Below, in pieces: positions 5,863 through 10,500 of a DNA stretch of 10,500 nucleotides (positions are counted from its first letter, which is position 1; each line of letters starts with the position of its first letter). Location: assembly GCA_035549275.1 (NCBI GenBank), contig DASZRH010000021.1, forward strand, positions 1 to 10,500, read 5' to 3'. Below the pieces are notes generated by a model. That model was given only the letters and a program-made list of their open reading frames with translations. It was not told where the DNA came from and ran no database searches. The stretch is from 2-01-FULL-49-17 sp035549275. Its GTDB lineage: Bacteria; Patescibacteriota; Minisyncoccia; 2-02-FULL-40-12; GWA2-44-9. The position numbers were made by a program, and so were the translations under genes.

Positions 5863-6267
5863 TCAGCGGTGGGAAGCGACGACGAACCAGAACGGCTGGG
5901 AAAGTTCTTCGTATTCCTGTTCAATGATAACGAGAAGTTCTCCAAGGGTACTTCTGACAAAGGTCAGCTGATACTGTCTCTGCAAGCGTCGCAATGCCCG
6001 CAAAGCCTGATCTAATGCTGAAATTTCAGCTTCCGTATCGCAGAATCGTTTAAATTCGCGAATTTCACTGATAACCCAGGCAAGAGTACTGCTTCGATCA
6101 AACTTCCCAGAACACTCAAGCCAGTCCAGTGCGTCCCGCAAATCGAGGAGTGATTCAAATTCACGCCGGCCTTTATGGAAATCCAGCAAGCCGAAAATAT
6201 CGATCGGATCTTCGCTGCCGTAGCGATAGATGTAAAAAGGATTGCGCCGGAGAGCTTTTGATTTCAC
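5863..6267 (-). CDS. Hypothetical helical protein downstream of mnmA
   Basis: A 134-residue protein that I do not recognise. It is soluble and mostly helical in appearance. An N-terminal RRNPFYIYRYGSEDPIDIFG segment is followed by charged amphipathic stretches (FESLLDLRDALDWL; EIREFKRFCDTEAEISALDQ; ALRALRRLQRQYQLTF; LLVIIEQEYEEL) and an aromatic tail (FWFVVASHR). It has no signal peptide. The start is uncertain: GTG 6267 follows the mnmA stop by 19 bases; TTG 6294 and GTG 6303 are in frame and would overlap mnmA; none has a Shine-Dalgarno. It is probably co-transcribed with mnmA, though that alone does not show a tRNA-related role. Its TGA (5863-5865) directly abuts the gpmI TAG (5860-5862). 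Confidence 0.65.
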   Translation of the reverse strand: MKSKALRRNPFYIYRYGSEDPIDIFGLLDFHKGRREFESLLDLRDALDWLECSGKFDRSSTLAWVISEIREFKRFCDTEAEISALDQALRALRRLQRQYQLTFVRSTLGELLVIIEQEYEELSQPFWFVVASHR

Positions 6268-6286
6268 GGGAACTGGCCCGAGTGTA

Positions 6287-7327
6287 TCATACAATAATTC
6301 CACCGCCAAGAAGTTCTTGGCCGCGATAGAAGACGGCCGATTGGCCTTGAGTAACCGCCCGTTCGGGTTTGAGAAACCGAAGCGTGCCGTCCGCGGCCAA
6401 ATGGGCACGAGCGGACGGGACGCGATAGCGAACTTTGACGTCGAGCGGACCGGTCGGAGATGAGCCGCCGATCCAGTTGCATTCTTGGACGCGAGCCTTA
6501 TTCAAGACCGCGGCGGTATCAGCGCCGACGTAAATGATATTCTTTGAAATGTCTTTGCCGATGACGTAATACGGACCGCCACCGTCAGCAATCGCCAGGC
6601 CGTGGCGCTGGCCGATCGTGTAATAATACACGCCGTCGTGAGTTCCGATTGCTCGGCCATCGGCGAGCAGAATCTTGCCAGGTTTGGGCTTGATGTACTC
6701 CGTGAGGAATTCCTTCATGTCGAGCGGCCCGATGAAGCACACGCCCTGACTGTCTTTTTTGGCATGATTCGGGAGTTTGAACTTTTTGGCCAGCGCGCGG
6801 ACTTCGGACTTGGTATAACCGCCAATCGGAAACAAACAATGGCGAAGCTGATGCTGGGTCAGCGTCCACAAAAAATAACTCTGGTCTTTATTGGTGTCTA
6901 CGGCTTGATAGAGCTTAACTGCGCGGGCTGTTTTTTTGAGCTGAACATAATGACCGGTAGCGATGAAATCCGCGCCGGCCGCAAGAGCTTTTTTGAGAAA
7001 CAGGCCAAATTTGATTTCTTTGTTGCACATCACGTCGGGATTAGGCGTGCGGCCGGCGCGATATTCGCGGATCATGTAGTCCGTGACTGATTTTTTATAT
7101 TCGCGGGAAAAATCCCATGTCTTGAATGGGATACCGATTGCTGCGGCCGCGCGCAGCGCGTCTTCGCGGTCTTGCTTCCAGAGACAGATCGGGTCTTCGT
7201 CGCCGCCGGGCTGCCAAGGTTTCATGAAAACGCCGACCACATCGTAGCCTTGTTTTTTCAGAAGCGCGGCTGCAACCGAACTATCTACCCCGCCGCTCAT
7301 CCCCACATGCACGAGACCTTTCTTCAT
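6287..7327 (-). CDS. mnmA: tRNA-specific 2-thiouridylase MnmA
   Basis: A 346-residue MnmA, which uses ATP and persulfide sulfur to thiolate U34 of tRNA-Lys, -Glu and -Gln. The PP-loop SGGVDSS is at 11-17. PNPDVMCNKEIKFG carries catalytic C101 and DSQGVCFIG carries the second catalytic C197. ATGHY (123-127) and the GQRHGL motif in the central domain (YTIGQRHGL) are present, and the C-terminal beta-barrel (about 263-346) ends RGQELLGGGIIV. Length is slightly below the usual 360 or so. The start at 7327 is supported by a consensus -10 seven bases upstream. It is preceded after 37 bases by the lysozyme-fold gene on the same strand and followed by the 134-residue unknown. Confidence 0.96.
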   Translation of the reverse strand: MKKGLVHVGMSGGVDSSVAAALLKKQGYDVVGVFMKPWQPGGDEDPICLWKQDREDALRAAAAIGIPFKTWDFSREYKKSVTDYMIREYRAGRTPNPDVMCNKEIKFGLFLKKALAAGADFIATGHYVQLKKTARAVKLYQAVDTNKDQSYFLWTLTQHQLRHCLFPIGGYTKSEVRALAKKFKLPNHAKKDSQGVCFIGPLDMKEFLTEYIKPKPGKILLADGRAIGTHDGVYYYTIGQRHGLAIADGGGPYYVIGKDISKNIIYVGADTAAVLNKARVQECNWIGGSSPTGPLDVKVRYRVPSARAHLAADGTLRFLKPERAVTQGQSAVFYRGQELLGGGIIV

Positions 7328-7334
7328 GGGCTAT

Positions 7335-7362
7335 ATTATACTGAAAATTTTGGAAACAGCAA
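7335..7362 (-). promoter_or_regulatory. mnmA promoter, probably leaderless
   Basis: On the minus strand: TTGCTG (7357-7362, partial -35), a 16-base spacer, then consensus TATAAT (7335-7340), ending seven bases before the mnmA ATG. No Shine-Dalgarno lies between. It gives mnmA its own transcript inside what would otherwise be an operon with the upstream envelope genes. Confidence 0.65.
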
Positions 7363-7364
7363 CC

Positions 7365-8630
7365 TTAATTGCCATGCTCCTGGAGCCAGCGAAGCTTGAC
7401 CAAGTAGCCTTTAGTTTCGTTTGCCAGACCGCCTTTCTTGGACGTAAGCGCGTTGATCCAATCCTGAATGCCGCCGATAATCGCCGCGGCCAAGCTCTTA
7501 TGGGCGCGCGTCGGCGAGCCGTTATATGAAGCAGCCAAGTATTCTTCCAAACGCGGGTCTTTCAAGACGCTTTGGCCGTTGGCGGCAATTAAGGAAGTTA
7601 GATTCGTGTCATATAGCAAAATCGCGGCTTTCATGGAATTTAGGTGGTCTTTGGCGCCTTCGGTGAAATCTTTAATCAAATTGGCCTTCGGATATTGTTT
7701 GACGATCTGTTTGTAGGTTTGAGGCGTAAATTGCACCCAGCCGCAGGCGCTGGAAGAATTACAGGTATTGGCAAAGGCCAGCGACTGATTGGCACCGATG
7801 ATAACATTGATCCGGTCAACCGTACTTTGGGGATCAATCATAAATTCGGTCAAATCAGTCTGCTCCAGATATGGGATGTGCTCGAAAAACTCGGTATGCG
7901 GCTGCCAAACAGCCGCGACACTGGAGCCGCTTACTGCGGCCGACGGAACGTCGGCCGCAGTAAGGTCAGCAAACGCCTGCGCCACCACCGAGTGTAGATA
8001 TTGCGTGCCAGCCGTAATCAAATCCGGCGTATGGATATCAGGGCTGTATGGCGAATAGAAATAATAATCAATGTCCGAGCTTGGCGTGTCTCGGTCAGGA
8101 TAGACGTTGGCGATGATAATTTTGTTGTCCGGCTTCTCCACGCGATAGGCGGTATTCCAGCTGTTCCAGCGGATGCCGTTGGGCCGTTCTAGAATCGAAA
8201 TATTCCAGCCGTCCGGCGCAATCAGATCGGCGCCGCGTTTAATGATCCTGATGATTGAAGTTTCTCCCGTTTTGGTATCAAGCGCTGCCAAGGCAATTTC
8301 TTTTTCGGGCTCTTTAAACGTCCGCGTGGTGACTGTTGTTTGGCCCGTTGCCGGATCCTGGCTGATTCGGTCTTCGGTATACGAAATATCTTGCGTCCCG
8401 ACTTTTAATTTCACATCCGCCAAGAGCTGGTGAGCTTCGGCGATTTTGCTCTCAATAGTCCACAAGACCGGCGTCGGCGTTGTGATCGCCGTTGAGATAA
8501 CGCTTAATTGCCGGGGCGGGATTTTGCCGATAAAGAAAAAACCGGCCGCTGTAAGGCCGAGCGCGCCCAACAGAAGGACAGCGAGCCGATTCCGTCCCGG
8601 CGATGATGGTAAAAAATTCAGATCGGTCAT
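7365..8630 (-). CDS. Membrane-anchored lysozyme-fold protein, possibly inactive
   Basis: A 421-residue protein. A short basic N-terminus leads to one hydrophobic segment (about 15-35, LAVLLLGALGLTAAGFFFIG), a signal anchor. A long extracytoplasmic region (about 36-220) with beta-like repeats (TGQTTVTTRTF, TKTGETSIIRIIKRG) follows, then an Ala/Ser linker (223-240). The C-terminal domain resembles the SLT/lysozyme fold: NTCNSSSACGWVQFTPQTYK (288-307) matches the G-x-x-Q-x-x-P-x-T core and YLAASYNGSPTRA (364-376) matches the AAYNxG motif. The position where SLT enzymes have catalytic Glu appears to be Q282, so activity is doubtful. The start at ATG 8630 overlaps the upstream stop by ATGA, suggesting translational coupling; there is no Shine-Dalgarno. 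The frame extends to 8702, but that would overlap the upstream gene further. Confidence 0.8.
   Translation of the reverse strand: MTDLNFLPSSPGRNRLAVLLLGALGLTAAGFFFIGKIPPRQLSVISTAITTPTPVLWTIESKIAEAHQLLADVKLKVGTQDISYTEDRISQDPATGQTTVTTRTFKEPEKEIALAALDTKTGETSIIRIIKRGADLIAPDGWNISILERPNGIRWNSWNTAYRVEKPDNKIIIANVYPDRDTPSSDIDYYFYSPYSPDIHTPDLITAGTQYLHSVVAQAFADLTAADVPSAAVSGSSVAAVWQPHTEFFEHIPYLEQTDLTEFMIDPQSTVDRINVIIGANQSLAFANTCNSSSACGWVQFTPQTYKQIVKQYPKANLIKDFTEGAKDHLNSMKAAILLYDTNLTSLIAANGQSVLKDPRLEEYLAASYNGSPTRAHKSLAAAIIGGIQDWINALTSKKGGLANETKGYLVKLRWLQEHGN
7930..7964. repeat. Perfect 15-bp hairpin inside the lysozyme-fold gene
   Basis: CTTACTGCGGCCGAC (7930-7944), loop GGAAC, then the exact complement (7950-7964). 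It lies in frame in codons 223-234 and encodes the linker LTAADVPSAAVS. No T-run follows on either strand, so it does not look like a terminator. Its sequence is unrelated to the gpmI hairpin. Confidence 0.9.
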
Positions 8631-9940
8631 AAGCTTTTTTCGATCTCGGCTGCAGTGCGCTGAACAGAATTCGCGTAGGAATTGCAAGCCGCAGTCGAAC
8701 ACTTAGAGTTGCCGCTGTAATATGCTTTGGATGCGGCAATTTCGGCGGCCGCTGTCTTGGCGTTTGCCCCGCCGTTGGCAAGCTTAATAGCCGCCGCTGT
8801 AAACGCGTCTTCAATATTCCACGGATTGGCGGGATGGCCGACGATAGCCGTTACCCGATCCACATAGGCAATCCAGGTGGAGGGAATAAATTGTGCCGGC
8901 CCCATTGCGCCGCCCCAGCCGTATTGTTTGCCATTAATAAACTGCGGACACGAAACCGCCGTATTGTTCGGATCCAATCCAAGCTGACTGGTAATGGTCA
9001 GGAACGGCTGATGATCGCGTGGATGCATAATGGCTTGCCAATGCTTCGACGGCGGATCTTCCGGCCGGTTGCATTTGCCGACATTCTTCCCCAAGCCAGA
9101 CTCAATTTCCAATTCAGCCAGTAAAAACGCTGGCCGAATTCCTACGGAAATAGCCGCTAAATTGCCGTATTTAATAGCATCATCCACCGACACGCCATTC
9201 TGGGTCAAATATGTGATTTCACTCTGCAGCCGCGTGATATCCGTTTTCGATTGCGTAACCAGCTGTTGGAATTTCGATTCCTGGCCCTTAGTGTCTTTTA
9301 AAAGTTTGTCTTTCTGAGCTTTGGCCTGATCCAAGCTGTCTTTCTCGAGCTGTTCGAGATTCTGCTGCTGGCGTAGATCGTCAAGCTGGTCTTCAAGCTG
9401 GTCTTCTTTGTCTTCCAAATCGGCATGGACGGTCTTAATATTATCAATCGTCGCCTTGAGATCGTCTTGAGTAGTTTCAACGCTGTTTAGGTCATTGAAA
9501 AAATCCGACAGCGTGTCGTGCTTGAGCAGGATGCTGGTTAAGTTCTCCTGGTCGTTTTTGTAAATCAGCAGCAGATATTGAGCCAATGCTTGGCGATCTT
9601 TGGTGATTCGGTTTTCGGCGTCGGTAATTTGAGATTGGGTATCGGCGATCTGGAGATTCGTTTTACTGATCGAAATGTTTAAGCTCTGAATTTCCAAGCT
9701 GATCTGGCTGATTTGGGCGTTCAGCGCATTGACTTGGCCCTGGAGCGTCAAGGCCTGGGAATGAATAACGTCGATTTGCGATTGATATTGGTCAATTTGT
9801 TTTTGAAGTTCTTCAATCTGCTGGTTTTTGGCCGCGATGTCATCTTGCGTGGATGCTGAAGCATTGAACACATGAAAAACCCAGGCGCACAAAGGCAAAA
9901 CCAGGGCCAACGTCCAGAGATGATGCATTCGGAACTTCAT
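8627..9940 (-). CDS. Exported coiled-coil protein with MltB-like lytic transglycosylase domain
   Basis: A 437-residue predicted peptidoglycan hydrolase. The signal sequence has a hydrophobic core at about 9-25 and possible cleavage after NASA. Residues 32-245 are mostly coiled coil rich in Gln, Asp and Lys, with a break near LAQYLLLIYKNDQENLTSILL, reminiscent of the PcsB/EnvC-type N-terminal regions that partner FtsEX; that link is by resemblance only. The C-terminal domain carries LLAELEIESGLG, where E280 fits the catalytic Glu of MltB-type enzymes, and GGAMGPAQFIPSTW (343-356), the MltB-family signature. C290 and C331, and C417 and C422, could form disulfides outside the cell. The start at 9940 is supported by the promoter. 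It ends by ATGA overlap with the next lysozyme-fold gene, so the two are a translationally coupled pair. Confidence 0.88.
   Translation of the reverse strand: MKFRMHHLWTLALVLPLCAWVFHVFNASASTQDDIAAKNQQIEELQKQIDQYQSQIDVIHSQALTLQGQVNALNAQISQISLEIQSLNISISKTNLQIADTQSQITDAENRITKDRQALAQYLLLIYKNDQENLTSILLKHDTLSDFFNDLNSVETTQDDLKATIDNIKTVHADLEDKEDQLEDQLDDLRQQQNLEQLEKDSLDQAKAQKDKLLKDTKGQESKFQQLVTQSKTDITRLQSEITYLTQNGVSVDDAIKYGNLAAISVGIRPAFLLAELEIESGLGKNVGKCNRPEDPPSKHWQAIMHPRDHQPFLTITSQLGLDPNNTAVSCPQFINGKQYGWGGAMGPAQFIPSTWIAYVDRVTAIVGHPANPWNIEDAFTAAAIKLANGGANAKTAAAEIAASKAYYSGNSKCSTAACNSYANSVQRTAAEIEKSL
9382..9405 (+). repeat. 12-bp tandem duplication in the coiled coil
   Basis: CAAGCTGGTCTT occurs twice in tandem, with a degenerate third unit after it. 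On the minus strand it encodes repeated EDQL within KEDQLEDQLDD. A four-residue unit shifts the heptad register, so it may mark a recent replication-slippage event. Confidence 0.7.
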
Positions 9941-9947
9941 CGCAATA

Positions 9948-9956
9948 AGTATACCA
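9948..9956 (-). promoter_or_regulatory. Promoter of the transglycosylase gene, extended -10, probably leaderless
   Basis: On the minus strand, TGG-TATACT is an extended -10 ending seven bases before the ATG at 9940. No -35 match exists at normal spacing and there is no Shine-Dalgarno. The layout is the same as upstream of rarA and gpmI. Confidence 0.65.
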
Positions 9957-9997
9957 AAAAAGTGGACAACGTACTATGGATATACGTTCAAATGTTT

Positions 9998-10003
9998 TAT
10001 ACT
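9998..10003 (+). promoter_or_regulatory. Possible -10 of the divergent secreted-protein gene
   Basis: TATACT ends 13 bases before the GTG at 10017, which would give a leader of about 7 bases. A TGT-TAATAA string closer to the GTG (10003-10011) is an alternative. There is no clear -35 and no Shine-Dalgarno. The 76-base region 9941-10016 must serve both this gene and the transglycosylase gene. Confidence 0.4.
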
Positions 10004-10016
10004 GTTAATAACTCAC

Positions 10017-10500
10017 GTGAAAAAGTCTGTATTTCTTTCGATTCTGATATGCGGTCTCATCAGTTCGGTTTTGGTATTCCGAAGCGTTCTCGCCGCCGGC
10101 AACACTCCCAACCCCCCGCCAACAGCCATCGCGGCTGATTTAAGCAACGTTACCTTTACAAGCGACGTAAACCAAGACGTCCGCAACTGGCCAGCTAGCA
10201 TCAATCTTTCCGTGACCGTTACCCAGGACGCGGTCAATTTCAGCTACGACAAGATGGATCAGTTTGCGCCGGTTGGGAATGACAGCTCCGTCGGCAATGG
10301 CTGGCTGTTCTACTACAACGATGGCTGGTATGGCACAACGGTCAATCAATTCCGGGCCAATCATGGTAATGACAACAAGAGTATCTTCAATGAAATTCTC
10401 TGCGGCGGCATTGCCGGTTCCCCCACCTTCGGCGGCGATTTTATCCCGGTGCAAGGCCAGCAATACGGATTCATGGTGTCGGGCCAGGCGCGGGGGGGGG
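10017..10500 (+). CDS. Secreted protein of unknown function, 3' end beyond the window
   Basis: An open frame from GTG 10017 runs 161 codons to the window edge without a stop. The N-terminus is a clear signal peptide: KK, a hydrophobic core (VFLSILICGLISSVLVF), then likely cleavage after SVLA at residue 26. The mature part begins AGNTPNPPPTAIAADL and continues as a probable beta-rich domain, with NWPASINLSVTVTQDAVNFSY, GNGWLFYYNDGWYGTTVNQF, one Cys (ILCGG) and GQQYGFMVSGQAR. The GFMVSxxAR stretch is reminiscent of secreted beta-sandwich domains I have seen in uncultured bacteria, but I cannot name a family. It is divergent from the two peptidoglycan-active genes. The last nine bases are all G and may not be reliable. 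Confidence 0.75.
   Translation, partial: MKKSVFLSILICGLISSVLVFRSVLAAGNTPNPPPTAIAADLSNVTFTSDVNQDVRNWPASINLSVTVTQDAVNFSYDKMDQFAPVGNDSSVGNGWLFYYNDGWYGTTVNQFRANHGNDNKSIFNEILCGGIAGSPTFGGDFIPVQGQQYGFMVSGQARGG

Noticed and set aside
6305..6321. 8-bp perfect dyad GCCAAGAA-g-TTCTTGGC near the mnmA end, and a 14-base palindrome in rny at 3677-3690
   Set aside because: Perfect repeats with 7-8 bp arms and short loops are expected to occur by chance about once or more in a window of this length, and both lie in conserved coding sequence.
6602..7090. Plus-strand frame of 162 codons over mnmA
   Set aside because: It is antisense to conserved MnmA motifs, including the catalytic Cys regions, and has no supporting start signal.
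8631..8702. Upstream start for the membrane-anchored lysozyme-fold protein
   Set aside because: It would put a Cys- and Arg-rich stretch before the membrane anchor and overlap the upstream gene by over 70 bases. The ATGA overlap start at 8630 is simpler.
1..10500. Recoded UGA (code 25), CRISPR arrays, transposases, toxin-antitoxin pairs, riboswitches
   Set aside because: TGA ends several complete genes at family-appropriate positions, no spaced direct repeats occur, and no mobile-element or toxin-antitoxin protein motifs or known riboswitch cores were seen.

Overview
The window looks like chromosomal housekeeping sequence from an uncultured bacterium. My best guess is the candidate phyla radiation (Patescibacteria, Parcubacteria-like). 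This is inferred from the gene mix, the slightly short core proteins, a small two-helix membrane protein of a kind I associate with these genomes, tRNA genes without encoded CCA, and several apparently leaderless promoters. No marker gene here fixes the taxonomy. TGA is used as a normal stop by several genes, which argues against the UGA=Gly code of Gracilibacteria and Absconditabacteria. There is no sign of phage, insertion sequences, CRISPR or a defence island.

Layout. 1-549: a tRNA-Pro cut by the left edge, a GTG-started small membrane protein gene and tRNA-Arg(TCT), all on the minus strand, then tRNA-Gly(TCC) on the plus strand. 567-2213: rarA (plus) and an HU gene (minus) face each other across a 17-bp-stem bidirectional terminator. 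2214-3851: rny (RNase Y, minus) with a good sigma70-type promoter. 3869-4304: a 125-residue gene of unknown function (minus) with its own promoter and a terminator that runs through its stop codon. 4309-5862: gpmI (plus), glycolytic phosphoglycerate mutase. 5863-7362: mnmA (tRNA 2-thiouridylase) followed by an unrecognised 134-residue gene (minus), which meets gpmI tail to tail with no bases between the stop codons. 7365-9940: two overlapping minus-strand genes for exported lysozyme-fold proteins. The upstream one is a coiled-coil plus MltB-like transglycosylase. The downstream one is membrane-anchored and may lack the catalytic glutamate. 10017-10500: a divergent GTG-started secreted protein cut by the right edge.

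The core genes cover tRNA supply and modification (three tRNAs, mnmA), replication-fork maintenance (rarA), nucleoid structure (HU), mRNA decay (rny) and glycolysis (gpmI). The cell-envelope block on the right (7365-10500) is the least ordinary part: two linked peptidoglycan-active proteins share a 76-bp divergent control region with a secreted protein.

Other points that stand out are extended -10 or -10 boxes only 6-7 bases from the ATG of four genes, two very long perfect inverted repeats inside coding sequence, and a tRNA acceptor arm that could double as a ribosome binding site. I found no clear evidence of a complete new biological system. The envelope cluster and the two unknown genes are the best leads.
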